The notes under the pieces: model-generated | Seen by the model: only the letters and a program-made list of their open reading frames with translations | Databases searched by the model: none | Told to the model about the DNA's origin: nothing | Source: Macrococcus bovicus | GTDB lineage: Bacteria > Bacillota > Bacilli > Staphylococcales > Staphylococcaceae | NCBI RefSeq assembly: GCF_004359575.1 | Contig: NZ_SCWF01000011.1 | Span: forward strand, 1 to 64,000 | DNA: 64,000 nt | Direction: 5' to 3' | Shown: piece by piece, positions 37,160 through 46,766 of the stretch | Position numbering within the stretch: position 1 is the first letter of the stretch | Layout of the letters: each line of letters opens with the position of its first letter | Made by a program: the position numbers and the translations under genes

Positions 37160-37822
37160 TTATTTTATGATGTCTGTCAGCTCCATCAGATGGCTGATTG
37201 AATAGGTAGAATCTACTTTCTCACGCCCAATATAACAGCTATCTATGCCCGCTGCTTGAGCGCCCGCGATATCCGATGTGATGGAATCTCCTATCATCAG
37301 TACTTCTTCTGGTCTGGCGTTCACTTGCTTCAGTGCATAGGCAAAGAATTCAGGCTGCGGTTTTGAATAGCCGATTTCCTCGGAAATGAAATGATGACTG
37401 AAATAAGAATAAATCCCTGCCTCTTTCATCCGCTTCATCTGCGTGGCATACACCCCATTAGTCGCTGATGACAATATAACTGGTTTGTCCTTAAGGTACG
37501 CCAGTATTTCTATGGCACCCGGTAATAACTGATGGCTATCATTGATGGCGGTCCTGAAGATCTGTTCCTTTAAGGCCCCGTCCACTGTGATAGTCTGCAG
37601 CTGAAAGAATTCACTGAATCGCCTTGTCAGCACTTCATCTTTCTTTATTTCACCGCGTTCAAGCGCCTGCCAGAGCTTTTTGTTGATAGACTGATACTGC
37701 TGGAAGCGTTCAGCAGTCACCGCCAGCCCTTCAGATTCAATCACTTGTGTAATAGCAATGTGTTCACCCGCCGCAAAATCCAGCAAGGTATGGTCTAAGT
37801 CGAAAAAAATATGTTTATACAT
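37160..37822 (-). CDS. HAD-superfamily hydrolase, YjjG-type nucleotidase
   Basis: 220 residues with all HAD motifs: FFDLDHTLLDF (I), VILSSATNGV (II), a lysine in GYSKPQPEFF (III) and MIGDSITSDIAGAQAAGID (IV). The helical cap and overall similarity suggest the YjjG/YfnB subfamily, which dephosphorylates non-canonical pyrimidine nucleotides; the substrate is inferred. The RBS is weak (GAGAGA). It appears monocistronic. Confidence 0.85.
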   Translation of the reverse strand: MYKHIFFDLDHTLLDFAAGEHIAITQVIESEGLAVTAERFQQYQSINKKLWQALERGEIKKDEVLTRRFSEFFQLQTITVDGALKEQIFRTAINDSHQLLPGAIEILAYLKDKPVILSSATNGVYATQMKRMKEAGIYSYFSHHFISEEIGYSKPQPEFFAYALKQVNARPEEVLMIGDSITSDIAGAQAAGIDSCYIGREKVDSTYSISHLMELTDIIK

Positions 37823-37888
37823 GCGTCTCTCTCATTTCGATTTACTTCTATTATAACTAATTAAACAGCAATCTGTTGGCTGTAAAAG

Positions 37889-37922
37889 TAAAAAACGCCC
37901 CTCTCATAACGAGAGGAGCGTT
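37889..37922 (-). terminator. Terminator of ald-tdcB
   Basis: Minus strand: GGAACGCTCCTCTCG-TTAT-(C)GAGAGGGGCGTT with T-run. Confidence 0.88.
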
Positions 37923-37934
37923 CCTGCTGATGGT

Positions 37935-38975
37935 TCAGCCTACGACACCTTTACTGGTGTCCGCTATTTTCAGACCATGTTCAATCACACCTGAGACACG
38001 TGTCAAGTCTACGTTACCACCTGATACAAGTGCGACAATGTTCTTGCATTCCAGATATTCTTGATCGATTTTTCCGCTGAGCAGTGCTGCTGTCGGCAGG
38101 GCACCTGCGCCTTCAGTGATGATTTTAGCTCTCTGCATCAGGTCTTTCATGGCGTGTTCGATTTCATCTTCAGATACAAGGATGAATTCATCGACCAGGT
38201 GTTTGACGACTTCATACGTCTTATCACCTGCGATCTTAACGTCACAGCCATCTGCGAGTGTCGGACCGTCGCGATGTTCCGTCAGCTTCCGGTTCTTGAA
38301 CGATTCCGCCATGCCATGGACATTTTCTGACTGGACGCCGATAATATGAATGGACGGGTTGAATGATTTCAGTGCCGTGGCAATACCCGCAATCAGACCG
38401 CCGCCACCTACTGGCAGGATGACTGTATTCACATTCCAGATGTGATCCAGAATTTCAAGGCCGATTGTACCTTGCCCCGCCATGACTTCACGGTCATCAT
38501 ATGGGTGGACGATGGTCATACCGGTCTCTTGTGCCATTTCCTCCATCGCAAGACGCGTCTCATTGAAGTTATCACCTTTCAGCACAACGGTTGCGCCGTA
38601 TCCTTCTGTCGCTTTCTGCTTCGCTATAGGTGCAGTCTCAGGCATCACAATGGTCGCTTTAATCCCCATCAGTTTAGCCGTCAGTGCAACACCTTGGGCG
38701 TGGTTACCCGCCGATGCTGCGATGATGCCTTTCGCCTTCTGTTCTTCAGTCAGGGAGTTAATCTTGTTGTTAGCACCCCGGAATTTGAACGAGCCGGTGT
38801 ACTGCATATTTTCAAGCTTGAGGTAGACGTTCCCTTTAACGACATTCTGACTTAAGTACATCGACTGAATCATCGGGGTTTCACGAATATATGGTTTGAT
38901 GCGTGCTTTAGCTGCTTCGATGTCACCGATATTGACGATATGTGCGGTCTGTAAAACAAGTGGATTGGTTGTCAT
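37935..38975 (-). CDS. tdcB: Threonine/serine dehydratase, catabolic type
   Basis: 346 residues, a fold-type II PLP enzyme. The PLP lysine is in YTGSFKFRGANNKI (near 62), the phosphate loop is VGGGGLIAGIA (near 190), with ASAGNHAQGVA before it. It lacks the C-terminal ACT-like regulatory domains of biosynthetic IlvA, so feedback inhibition by isoleucine is unlikely. It deaminates threonine or serine to 2-oxobutyrate or pyruvate. It follows ald by 20 bp in one operon, the same pairing as ald1-tdcB (ilvA1) of S. aureus. Confidence 0.93.
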   Translation of the reverse strand: MTTNPLVLQTAHIVNIGDIEAAKARIKPYIRETPMIQSMYLSQNVVKGNVYLKLENMQYTGSFKFRGANNKINSLTEEQKAKGIIAASAGNHAQGVALTAKLMGIKATIVMPETAPIAKQKATEGYGATVVLKGDNFNETRLAMEEMAQETGMTIVHPYDDREVMAGQGTIGLEILDHIWNVNTVILPVGGGGLIAGIATALKSFNPSIHIIGVQSENVHGMAESFKNRKLTEHRDGPTLADGCDVKIAGDKTYEVVKHLVDEFILVSEDEIEHAMKDLMQRAKIITEGAGALPTAALLSGKIDQEYLECKNIVALVSGGNVDLTRVSGVIEHGLKIADTSKGVVG

Positions 38976-38995
38976 GATAAGTTCACACCTTATTG

Positions 38996-40117
38996 TTATT
39001 TTTTAAGCAAGCTTTCAAGCTCTTCGTAAGCCATGTCATGCGAATCGGCAAGACCTTTATGAGTGATATGTCCACGATATATATTGACACCTGTTCTCAG
39101 TTCAGCATCTTCAGTCAGTGCTGTCTCCAGTCCTTTTTCACTGATTTCAAGCAGGTATTTGATATTGCCCTGTGCAAGAGCCATTGTTGAGGTTCTAGGG
39201 ACAGCGCCGGGTTGGTTAGGGACCGCATAATGGATAATACCATCTTCAACATAAACCGGATCAGCTATCGTAGTCGGTCTGATACCTTCCACTGTGCCCC
39301 CCTGGTCGATGGCTATATCCACAATCACTGAGCCTTTTTTCATGGATTTGACCATCTCACGCGTAACCAGTTTAGGCGGCTTAGCGCCTGGAATCAGAAT
39401 GGTTGAAATAAAGATATCCGCTTTCTTGATTTCCTCTGCAAGATTTGCGGGTGTTGACTTCACAATTTCTACATTTCTGCCGGCATAGTGCTCTGTCAGC
39501 CAGTTGATCCGCTCATCATTCAGTTCGATGATGATGACTTTACTGTTCAGGCCGAGAGAAATATTCGCTGCATTGACCGCTGCCGCACCGCCACCGAAGA
39601 TCACTACCGTACCACCCGGAATATCAACGCCTTCCTGTACACCCGACAGCAGAATACCTTGACCTTGGTGCTGTCCTTCCAGATAGTAAGCACCCATGAG
39701 CGCTGAACGCTGACCTGCAATCGCACTCATCGGCGCCAGCAGTTCTGCCTTACCATCTTTAATAATAGTTTCACCGCTGATAGCTGTGACACCTGCTTCT
39801 TTCATCGCTTCCACTGTCTCTTTGGAAGAAGCGAGATGCAGGAATCCCCAGATGATTTGACCTTTCCTGAAATACTGAAATTCACTGGCTGCCGGCTCTT
39901 TCACTTTAATGATCAGGTCTGCCGTCCAGGCTTCCTCATGCGACACAATCTGACCGCCTGCTTCCACATACATGTCATCCGTAAATCCTGAGCCGATCCC
40001 TGCATCCTGCTGCACCACGACTTCGCTCCCTGAGTCCACTAACTTTTTCACATTCTCAGGTGTGCAGGCTACTCGTCCCTCACCTTGTTTCAGTTCTTTC
40101 ACAATACCGATTTTCAT
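38996..40117 (-). CDS. ald: Alanine dehydrogenase
   Basis: 373 residues. MKIGIVKELKQGEGRVACTP at the start carries the pyruvate-binding arginine; the catalytic lysine and histidine lie in ADLIIKVKEP (near 75) and WGFLHLASS (near 95). The NAD fold begins GTVVIFGGGAAAVNAA (near 170). It interconverts alanine and pyruvate plus ammonia. The true start is the ATG at 40117 (AAGGAG upstream); the frame runs on to 40264 through the promoter. It is cotranscribed with tdcB for use of Ala, Ser and Thr as carbon sources. Confidence 0.95.
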   Translation of the reverse strand: MKIGIVKELKQGEGRVACTPENVKKLVDSGSEVVVQQDAGIGSGFTDDMYVEAGGQIVSHEEAWTADLIIKVKEPAASEFQYFRKGQIIWGFLHLASSKETVEAMKEAGVTAISGETIIKDGKAELLAPMSAIAGQRSALMGAYYLEGQHQGQGILLSGVQEGVDIPGGTVVIFGGGAAAVNAANISLGLNSKVIIIELNDERINWLTEHYAGRNVEIVKSTPANLAEEIKKADIFISTILIPGAKPPKLVTREMVKSMKKGSVIVDIAIDQGGTVEGIRPTTIADPVYVEDGIIHYAVPNQPGAVPRTSTMALAQGNIKYLLEISEKGLETALTEDAELRTGVNIYRGHITHKGLADSHDMAYEELESLLKK

Positions 40118-40150
40118 GACCAAAACTCCTTTGTGATTTATTTCACAATA

Positions 40151-40179
40151 AGCATATAACCAAAAGTTTTGATTGTAAA
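40151..40179 (-). promoter_or_regulatory. Candidate promoter of ald-tdcB
   Basis: Minus strand -35 TTTACA (40179-40174), 17-bp spacer, -10 TATGCT (40156-40151). Confidence 0.65.
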
Positions 40180-40215
40180 GTGCTTCCGTACAATAATTTT
40201 TGACAAAATATTGAC

Positions 40216-40229
40216 TGTAAACGGTTGCA
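40216..40229. promoter_or_regulatory. Candidate cre (CcpA) site upstream of ald
   Basis: TGTAAACGGTTGCA matches TGNAARCGNNNNCA. It lies about 37 bp upstream of the ald -35, between the divergent ald and kbl genes, a position that could activate or repress either. Confidence 0.55.
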
Positions 40230-40433
40230 CGATATACATACATATGTACACCTGAAATGAACAAATAAGATAATAGCTGTTCTATACAAGATAAATAAAT
40301 GCAAATAATGTATAAAATAAGGCTTTTATTGTGTCTAAATTATTAAATTGTACTTTTCAGACGGACTTTTCTTTTATTTTTCACGTGAGAAATGTTATGA
40401 TGGTCATGACAAAAACTTAGGAGGTCATTATTC

Positions 40434-41624
40434 ATGTCTAAAGTTTTAGAACAGTTTTTAAATGAAAATCTGGATTACTTAAAAGACAACGGACTCTACA
40501 ATGAAATCAACGTAGTTGAAGGTCCCAATGGTCCGAAAATCAAAATCGATGGTAAAGAACTGATCAACTTATCATCCAATAACTACTTAGGTCTTGCGAC
40601 ACATGACCGTCTGAAAAAAGCCGCAAAAGAAACCATCGATTCTCACGGTGTCGGTGCGGGAGCTGTCCGGACTATCAACGGTACTCTTGATGTCCACAGA
40701 GAACTTGAGAAGAAGATTGCCGAGTTCAAAGGCACTGAAGCAGCAATTGCATTCCAGTCTGGTTTCAACTGTAACATGGGGGCGATCAGCGCTGTCATGA
40801 ACAAAGATGATGCCATCCTGTCAGATGAACTGAACCATGCTTCAATCATCGATGGCTGCCGTCTGTCCAAAGCAAAAATCATCCGTGTTAAACACTCAGA
40901 TATGGAAGATTTACGTGCAAAAGCGAAAGAAGCGACTGAATCAGGCCTGTACAAAAAAATCATGTACATCACAGATGGCGTCTTCTCAATGGATGGCGAT
41001 GTGGCATTACTGCCTGAAATCGCAGAAATCGCTGAAGAATTCAACCTCATCACTTATGTCGACGATGCACATGGATCAGGCGTTATGGGTAAAGGTGCAG
41101 GTACTGTCAAACACTTCGGTCTACAGGACAAAATCGACTTCCAGATGGGTACATTATCAAAAGCAATTGGCGTAGTCGGCGGCTACGTAGCAGGTACACA
41201 GGAACTCATCGACTGGCTCAAAGTGGCAGGACGTCCATTCTTATTCTCGACTTCACTCACACCAGGAGACTCAGCGGCTATCATTGAAGCGATTGATATC
41301 TTGATGGAATCTACTGAACTTCACGATAAGTTATGGGAAAATGGCGACTACCTGAAAAAAGGCCTGAAAGAACTCGGTTTCGACATCGGCCATTCAGAAA
41401 CACCGATCACACCGTGTATTATCGGTGATGAAAAAACAACTCAACAATTCTCAAAACGCTTAATGGAAGAAGGCGTTTACGCTAAATCTATCGTTTTCCC
41501 TACTGTTCCTAAAGGTACAGGACGTGTACGTAATATGCCGACAGCTGCTCACACTAAAGAAATGTTGGATGATGCCCTTAAAATCTACGAAAAAGTCGGT
41601 AAAGAGTTAAATATCATTAAATAA
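40434..41624 (+). CDS. kbl: Glycine C-acetyltransferase (2-amino-3-ketobutyrate CoA ligase)
   Basis: 396 residues of the alpha-oxoamine synthase family. [13 protein letters not shown] (near 45), [13 protein letters not shown] (near 78), [14 protein letters not shown] (near 210) and the PLP lysine in [15 protein letters not shown] (near 240) are all present. It cleaves 2-amino-3-oxobutyrate with CoA to glycine and acetyl-CoA. The threonine dehydrogenase that makes its substrate follows 32 bp downstream. AGGAGG precedes the ATG. Confidence 0.94.
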   Translation: MSKVLEQFLNENLDYLKDNGLYNEINVVEGPNGPKIKIDGKELINLSSNNYLGLATHDRLKKAAKETIDSHGVGAGAVRTINGTLDVHRELEKKIAEFKGTEAAIAFQSGFNCNMGAISAVMNKDDAILSDELNHASIIDGCRLSKAKIIRVKHSDMEDLRAKAKEATESGLYKKIMYITDGVFSMDGDVALLPEIAEIAEEFNLITYVDDAHGSGVMGKGAGTVKHFGLQDKIDFQMGTLSKAIGVVGGYVAGTQELIDWLKVAGRPFLFSTSLTPGDSAAIIEAIDILMESTELHDKLWENGDYLKKGLKELGFDIGHSETPITPCIIGDEKTTQQFSKRLMEEGVYAKSIVFPTVPKGTGRVRNMPTAAHTKEMLDDALKIYEKVGKELNIIK

Positions 41625-41656
41625 TTTATTTTCCACTACAGAAAGGAAGTACAACA

Positions 41657-42601
41657 ATGAAACGTATTATGATCACAGGCGCACTCGGCCAAATCGGGAC
41701 AGAATTAACACTGAAACTCCGTGAAATCTACGGGGTAGACAATGTATTAGCAACTGACTTACGTCGTCCGGAAGAAGGTTCAAAAGTGCTCGAAGGACCT
41801 TTCGAAGAACTGGATGTAACAGATGCTGAAAGAATGGACCAAATTGCAGGAGACTTCAAAGCTGATACCATCATGCATATGGCTGCATTATTATCAGCAA
41901 CGGCAGAAAAGAATCCTGTCTTTGCCTGGAACTTAAACATGGGCGGCTTACTGAATGCCTTGGAAGTAGCGCGTAAATATAACATGCAGTTCTTCACACC
42001 TTCATCAATCGGTGCATTCGGACCGAATACACCTAAAGACAATACACCTCAGACGACTATCCAGCGTCCAACGACGATGTATGGTGTCAACAAAGTGTCC
42101 GGTGAATTATTATGTGACTACTACTTCCACCGTTTCGGCGTCGATACACGCGGTGTCCGTTTCCCTGGTCTGATTTCACATGTCAAAGAACCGGGTGGCG
42201 GCACAACAGACTACGCAGTAGAAATCTACTTCAAAGCCGTTCGTGAAGGTAAATACACTTCATACATCGACAAAGGCACATTCATGGATATGATGTTCAT
42301 GGACGATGCTATCGACGCTATCATCAAATTAATGGAAGCACCAGCAGAAAATTTAAAAGACCGTAACGCATTCAATGTAACAGCTATGAGTATTGATCCG
42401 GAAATGGTAGCAGCAAGCATCCGTAAAGAAATCCCTGACTTCGAGTTAGACTATGACGTCGATCCAGTACGTCAGGCTATCGCAGAAAGCTGGCCAAACT
42501 CAATCGATGCATCAGAAGCTAAAAAACAATGGGGCTTCGCTCCTAAGTTTGACTTAGATACGATGACCAAAGAAATGCTTGAAGCCATTAAAAAGAAATA
42601 A
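41657..42601 (+). CDS. tdh: SDR-type L-threonine 3-dehydrogenase
   Basis: 314 residues, an extended SDR: the NAD fold starts [13 protein letters not shown], then [20 protein letters not shown] (near 75-95), which is typical of the short-chain threonine dehydrogenases, and the catalytic YGVNK (near 140). [21 protein letters not shown] is another subfamily signature. It oxidises threonine to 2-amino-3-oxobutyrate. With kbl it forms a complete threonine-to-glycine route. Generic annotation would be NAD-dependent epimerase. Confidence 0.9.
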   Translation: MKRIMITGALGQIGTELTLKLREIYGVDNVLATDLRRPEEGSKVLEGPFEELDVTDAERMDQIAGDFKADTIMHMAALLSATAEKNPVFAWNLNMGGLLNALEVARKYNMQFFTPSSIGAFGPNTPKDNTPQTTIQRPTTMYGVNKVSGELLCDYYFHRFGVDTRGVRFPGLISHVKEPGGGTTDYAVEIYFKAVREGKYTSYIDKGTFMDMMFMDDAIDAIIKLMEAPAENLKDRNAFNVTAMSIDPEMVAASIRKEIPDFELDYDVDPVRQAIAESWPNSIDASEAKKQWGFAPKFDLDTMTKEMLEAIKKK

Positions 42602-42607
42602 GATGAT

Positions 42608-42637
42608 TCGACCTCTCCTGCACCGGAGAGGTCTTTT
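42608..42637 (+). terminator. Terminator of kbl-tdh
   Basis: GACCTCTCC-TGCAC-GGAGAGGTC followed by TTTTT. Confidence 0.9.
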
Positions 42638-42719
42638 TCTGTCATTTGCCCTGTTATTAAAGGGCTGCTGTTATTTTATTGCTATTGTGACACCCGTTAG
42701 ATTGTTCAGCAGAGACCGG

Positions 42720-43229
42720 TCAGTAGATTGAAACAAGCGTCAGATAACCATTGGCAAAAGTGGCTTCGTAGCTGCCACCATTCTTTGTCTGGTAAATGAT
42801 ATGGTAAGCACCATTATGATAGTCTTTGACTTTCAATATTTTAGTGCCTTTATGCGCAGCTTTGAACTGTTTCAGCGTGATGGCTTTCTCATCTGCCAGT
42901 AAATGAATAGCGACGACTTTATTTTGATAGAGATTCATCATGATGTCATAACGATATTTGATTTGGGTATTCTGTTCTGTTTTCGGTCGTTTTTTGTTGA
43001 TCATATAGCCGTTGATCTTCACGTTGTCATTTTTCAGTGCCCGTACAAATTGTGGATTGATCAATGTCTGCGAATTGTTTTTGAAGTAACCGTTATAGAT
43101 ATAGTAAGGTATAGACGGATTGACAGATGGTGACGCAGAAGTCACTGCCGCTGCCGGTTCAGAAAAGACAATCGTCAGGCCTGATAATAAAAGGGTTGCT
43201 GATAATGCATATGAATATAATTTGTTCAT
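42720..43229 (-). CDS. IsaB-like secreted antigen
   Basis: About 169 residues: a signal peptide (MNKLYSYALSATLLLSGLT, cut after an AAA motif near 30), then SIPYYIYNGYFKNNSQ, FVRALKNDNVKINGY and a C-terminal strand-rich part ending YLTLVSIY. PYYxYNGY and NFVxAxKxDNVKxNG are shared with immunodominant antigen B (IsaB) of S. aureus, which binds nucleic acid and is surface-associated or secreted. The ATG at 43229 has GAGAGGTGAG. It lies 23 bp past the hydrolase gene and is probably cotranscribed. Confidence 0.8.
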   Translation of the reverse strand: MNKLYSYALSATLLLSGLTIVFSEPAAAVTSASPSVNPSIPYYIYNGYFKNNSQTLINPQFVRALKNDNVKINGYMINKKRPKTEQNTQIKYRYDIMMNLYQNKVVAIHLLADEKAITLKQFKAAHKGTKILKVKDYHNGAYHIIYQTKNGGSYEATFANGYLTLVSIY

Positions 43230-43252
43230 TTGACTCACCTCTCCATTCATGA

Positions 43253-44242
43253 TTAATAATCTGTGAATTTGATAATATCTTCTGTTAAAAGCTTGGAAGT
43301 ATGATGCAGGTAGTGAGGCCCATCCATTTGAATGGTATGCTGCAGCGCCGGATTGCTGAAAGCTTCATTTTGCAGATGGAGCCAGTCTGAATATTTTCTG
43401 ACGGTGTCGCTCGCCGCAAATGACCGTACGGCTATGTCAGGCGGATATGTCATGCCTTTGATGCGCGCGATATTATTATTGGATTCTGTGTAGTACTTCA
43501 GCATATCACTGGTCAGAAAAGCCCACTGATTCATTCTGCTGTATTGTTGCTGAAGGGTCTGATGATATAGCGGCGTCATATCGTGCAGCATCTCGCTGAA
43601 ACCAGTGAGCTGGCGCGTCGTTTCGAACTGAAAAGCCAGCCTGATTGTACCGGTCTCATTCAATATAGGCGCGAGACGAATAAGCTCAAAGGGATGGTCG
43701 TCCGTTACTTTCAGTCCTTGCACAGGTCTTGAACCATCGATATTAATCACCCGCTTCACATGCGCCGGATAACGGTTCACATAATCCATTGTGTAGGCAC
43801 CGCTGATTGAGTGATTAATGAATGTCAGCTGGTCCTGATTATCTGTCAGCTTGGAAACGATTCTATGATATTCCTGATTGATATGCGCATTTGTCCGCTT
43901 CGTTTTTGGACTGCTGCTCATACCGTAACCTAACGGATCTATCAGGATGACACGATGATGTTTGCTCAATGCATCAGCAAGTGGCATAAAATCAAGCATA
44001 TTGGATACGGTCAGCAGTCCTTCTCTGAACAGAATGACATCATGTCCGCTCCCTTTTTCATAGACACTGTAAGTGCCATCTGCTGTCTGCACAAAATGAT
44101 GATGAGCGCCAAGATACTGACGTAATACCTCCTTATCCTTCGGAGTTTGCGCATCATGATAAATGGATGACACAATCAATAAAATGATCCCGATACCGAA
44201 TAAGACTAAACTAATCTTCGTTAAATAACGTAACAATTTCAT
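43253..44242 (-). CDS. Membrane-anchored alpha/beta hydrolase
   Basis: 329 residues. An N-terminal helix (ISLVLFGIGIILLIVSSIY) anchors the protein with the hydrolase domain outside. The nucleophile elbow is INHSISGAYTMDYV (near 145), where the first Gly of GxSxG is replaced by His-adjacent Asn-His. IDPLGYGMSSSP is the oxyanion-side loop, and the late GPHYLHHTSK provides the histidine. The substrate is unknown. It is divergent from the Zur-controlled flavoenzyme; the nearby Zur box could also affect it. Confidence 0.82.
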   Translation of the reverse strand: MKLLRYLTKISLVLFGIGIILLIVSSIYHDAQTPKDKEVLRQYLGAHHHFVQTADGTYSVYEKGSGHDVILFREGLLTVSNMLDFMPLADALSKHHRVILIDPLGYGMSSSPKTKRTNAHINQEYHRIVSKLTDNQDQLTFINHSISGAYTMDYVNRYPAHVKRVINIDGSRPVQGLKVTDDHPFELIRLAPILNETGTIRLAFQFETTRQLTGFSEMLHDMTPLYHQTLQQQYSRMNQWAFLTSDMLKYYTESNNNIARIKGMTYPPDIAVRSFAASDTVRKYSDWLHLQNEAFSNPALQHTIQMDGPHYLHHTSKLLTEDIIKFTDY

Positions 44243-44300
44243 ATACTCACCTGATTACCTGACTGATAGTCTTCTCTACCCTGCAATGACAGTTTTTAAC

Positions 44301-44351
44301 TTTACTTTCTGATTTATTTCTGTTATTATTAAATCGTAATAATTACGAATT
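44301..44351 (+). promoter_or_regulatory. Promoter with Zur box upstream of the flavoenzyme gene
   Basis: -35 TTTACT (44301-44306), 17-bp spacer, -10 TATTAT (44324-44329). Immediately downstream, 44331-44351, lies a palindrome with core TCGTAATAATTACGA flanked by AAA and ATT, the same motif as the rpsN Zur box at 17004. Zur bound here would cover the transcription start. Confidence 0.88.
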
Positions 44352-44392
44352 AAGCGCACTGATTCAGTACCTCGTGCGACATACGACACTTT

Positions 44393-44424
44393 AAGAGCAT
44401 CCAGGTGATGCTCTTATTTTTTAT
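44393..44424 (+). terminator. Terminator-like hairpin in the leader of the Zur-controlled gene
   Basis: AAGAGCAT-CCAGGTG-ATGCTCTT followed by ATTTTTTAT, between the Zur box and the RBS AGGAGG (44426-44431). A weaker hairpin CGCAC...GTGCG (44354-44377) precedes it. This suggests a second, RNA-level control, or a stop for incoming transcripts. Confidence 0.75.
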
Positions 44425-44439
44425 CAGGAGGTTTCAAAT

Positions 44440-45582
44440 ATGAATATCATAATTATCGGCGGGGGCATTCACGGTATTACAATAGCACTCCGTCTATTGC
44501 AGGATCACATCATCACAAAGGAATCCCTTCAGATTATAGAGCCAGGTCCCTATACTCAGCAATGGCGGCAGATTACAGATAACATCGCTATGGATTATCT
44601 TCGTTCGCCCGTTGTCCACCATGTCCATCCTAATCCTTACGATCTAAAGCAATTTGCTAAGATCAATGAGTATACACAAGCATTCAGTGGTTATTATCAA
44701 CGGCCGCAGCTTGAAATGTTCAATGACCATATTCAGCATGCAATTAAAGAAAACAGCCTAGAAGATTGTCATGTCTATGACAAAGCCGTCACATTGACAC
44801 AAGAAAATCAGATATGGACAGTGACAGGTGAAAATGGCGTCTATCAAGCCAGTCATCTTATTCTTGCGACAGGCCTTAACCACATTCATCATATTCCCGA
44901 TTTTATGTCTGCTGTCAGTCCCGAGAGATATCAGCATATCTTTGATTACCATACACCCCTGGCTGATGCAGACGTCGTCATCGGAGGGGGCATTACGGCG
45001 TGTCACGCTGTCAGAAAACTTTCAGCGTATAAACCTGTTACTTTAATCATGCGTCATGACATCCGCTGTCACGAACTGGATTCAGAACCAGGCTGGCTAG
45101 GGCCTAAGAATATGAAGAGATTCCATGAGACCGATAGCTTTGCGGCTAGACGTGAGATGATTAAGGAAGCCCGTCACAGAGGCTCTATGCCCATGCATTT
45201 AAAGCAATCATTAAAATATCTTGAAGCACAAGGTAAAGTGAACATCATGAAAGGCCATATCGAAAAGGTAGATAACCAAATCATTACACTTACTGATGGC
45301 CGAACGATTCCTTATCATCATATTGCTCTGGCGACAGGATGCGATTCTCATCTTTGTCGTGACCCACTCTATCATCAACTGATTCAGACCTATCAGCCTC
45401 CAACAGCAGACTGTGGTTTCCCCGTGGTCAATCAGGATCTTGAGTGGTTTGATCATCTATATGTATCAGGTCCTCTCGCTGAGCTTGAACTTGGCCCTGT
45501 TGCCAGAAATATTATCGGCGGCAGAAAAGCAGCCGAACGTATTGCGACTGCACTAAAGCAAGTACATGCCGATGCTTTTTAA
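44440..45582 (+). CDS. FAD/NAD(P)-dependent oxidoreductase (lysine/ornithine N-monooxygenase-like), Zur-controlled
   Basis: 380 residues with an N-terminal FAD site IIIIGGGIHGITIALRLL and a second dinucleotide loop VVIGGGITACHAVRKL (near 185), the layout of class B flavin monooxygenases and SidA/IucD-like proteins. LILATGLNHI and IALATGCDSHL are the ATG motifs. It is unusually rich in histidine (VVHHVHPNPYD, NHIHHIPDF). The reaction is unknown. The Zur box implies a role under zinc shortage, such as making a metallophore or freeing zinc; that is inference. The DUF418 gene follows in the same direction, 80 bp downstream. Confidence 0.78.
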   Translation: MNIIIIGGGIHGITIALRLLQDHIITKESLQIIEPGPYTQQWRQITDNIAMDYLRSPVVHHVHPNPYDLKQFAKINEYTQAFSGYYQRPQLEMFNDHIQHAIKENSLEDCHVYDKAVTLTQENQIWTVTGENGVYQASHLILATGLNHIHHIPDFMSAVSPERYQHIFDYHTPLADADVVIGGGITACHAVRKLSAYKPVTLIMRHDIRCHELDSEPGWLGPKNMKRFHETDSFAARREMIKEARHRGSMPMHLKQSLKYLEAQGKVNIMKGHIEKVDNQIITLTDGRTIPYHHIALATGCDSHLCRDPLYHQLIQTYQPPTADCGFPVVNQDLEWFDHLYVSGPLAELELGPVARNIIGGRKAAERIATALKQVHADAF

Positions 45583-45662
45583 GGAAACTTTAAGAAATAT
45601 TATTTCACTTCTATTCTATAATGTAATTAACACTCAATCGAAAAAGAAGAGGAATGATATAT

Positions 45663-46763
45663 ATGAAAGAACGTATTGTCAGCATCGATATTATCCGCGG
45701 TATCAGTCTGGTCGGCATTCTTTTCATGAATGCACTTGGTTTTCACTATGCGAATGTCTACAATTCTCCGGCAGAAATCTACCCTGATACTTTGAGTAAA
45801 TGGATCTATCATATCAATGTAGTGATCATCCACAACTCCTTTTATCCGATATTCGCTTTCTTATTTGGTATAGGAATGGCGATTATGTACAAAAACATCA
45901 TACAGCGTGGACAGAATCCTTCTCCTATATTATTAAGGCGTTTTTTAGCAATGATGGTCTTTGGCCTCTTGCACGGATTTCTCTTGTTTTATGGTGATAT
46001 CTTACAGACTTACGCGACACTGGCCTTACTCTGTATCCCGTTTCTCTTCATGAGACCTGTCGTCTCACTAATCGTCGCAATCATTCAGTTTTCATTAACC
46101 GCTTTTTCTGTTCTCATGATTGCACTGCTGTCAGACAGCCAATCCCTAGCCTTTACATCCGATGCTTTGCTGACAAAGGCAATCAGTCATAGCGATATTG
46201 CCGGAATAGTAAGCTGGAATGCACAGCAATTCATGAATTTAGCGACGCCTCTCTCTGTGTTCAATATCATTTCAGGCGTCCTGATGATTATGCCGTTTAT
46301 CTTATTCGGTATGTGGTGCTTCAGAACGGATGTCTTCAGTCAGCTGGTCATCCACAAAAAGGCTACACTTCTCTCAATCGCAGTGACTGCCATCAGCGGT
46401 ATCACCATCAAGATACTTGCACTAGACGGCCGTTATGAACTCGTCTATGTGGGCGGCACCATCCTCGCGGCAGCTTACGTCATGACACTGGTACTGTTGT
46501 GCAGTCAATCCAGCTCGCTTAAGGTGCTCATGCCTTTCCAGGCACTCGGGAAGCTTGCCTTCAGTGTCTATATCTTTCAAAGTGTGATTCTGTTTCTGAT
46601 TTTCTATCTATTTAAGTTCTATAACAGTCTGCACATCATCACTCTTCATCTGTTACTGACAGCCATTGCACTTGTACTCTTATGGTTAAGCAATCTCTAT
46701 CTGAAATATTACAGAACAGGCCCACTGGAATGGTTATGGCGAAAAATCACATACTTAAGATAA
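45663..46763 (+). CDS. DUF418 (YeiB-like) membrane protein
   Basis: About 366 residues with around nine membrane helices. RIVSIDIIRGISLVGILFMN at the start and the C-terminal DUF418 block (LMPFQALGKLAFSVYIFQSVI, then YLKYYRTGPLEWLWRKITY) are typical of YeiB-like proteins; the function is unknown, and membrane acyltransferase or transport roles have been suggested. GAGGA lies nine bases before the ATG at 45663. No terminator separates it from the Zur-controlled flavoenzyme gene, so it may share that promoter. Confidence 0.85.
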   Translation: MKERIVSIDIIRGISLVGILFMNALGFHYANVYNSPAEIYPDTLSKWIYHINVVIIHNSFYPIFAFLFGIGMAIMYKNIIQRGQNPSPILLRRFLAMMVFGLLHGFLLFYGDILQTYATLALLCIPFLFMRPVVSLIVAIIQFSLTAFSVLMIALLSDSQSLAFTSDALLTKAISHSDIAGIVSWNAQQFMNLATPLSVFNIISGVLMIMPFILFGMWCFRTDVFSQLVIHKKATLLSIAVTAISGITIKILALDGRYELVYVGGTILAAAYVMTLVLLCSQSSSLKVLMPFQALGKLAFSVYIFQSVILFLIFYLFKFYNSLHIITLHLLLTAIALVLLWLSNLYLKYYRTGPLEWLWRKITYLR

Positions 46764-46766
46764 GTA

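Noticed and set aside
40352-40368. A CodY-like site before kbl
   Set aside because: TTGTACTTTTCAGACGG has too many mismatches from AATTTTCWGAAAATT to claim.
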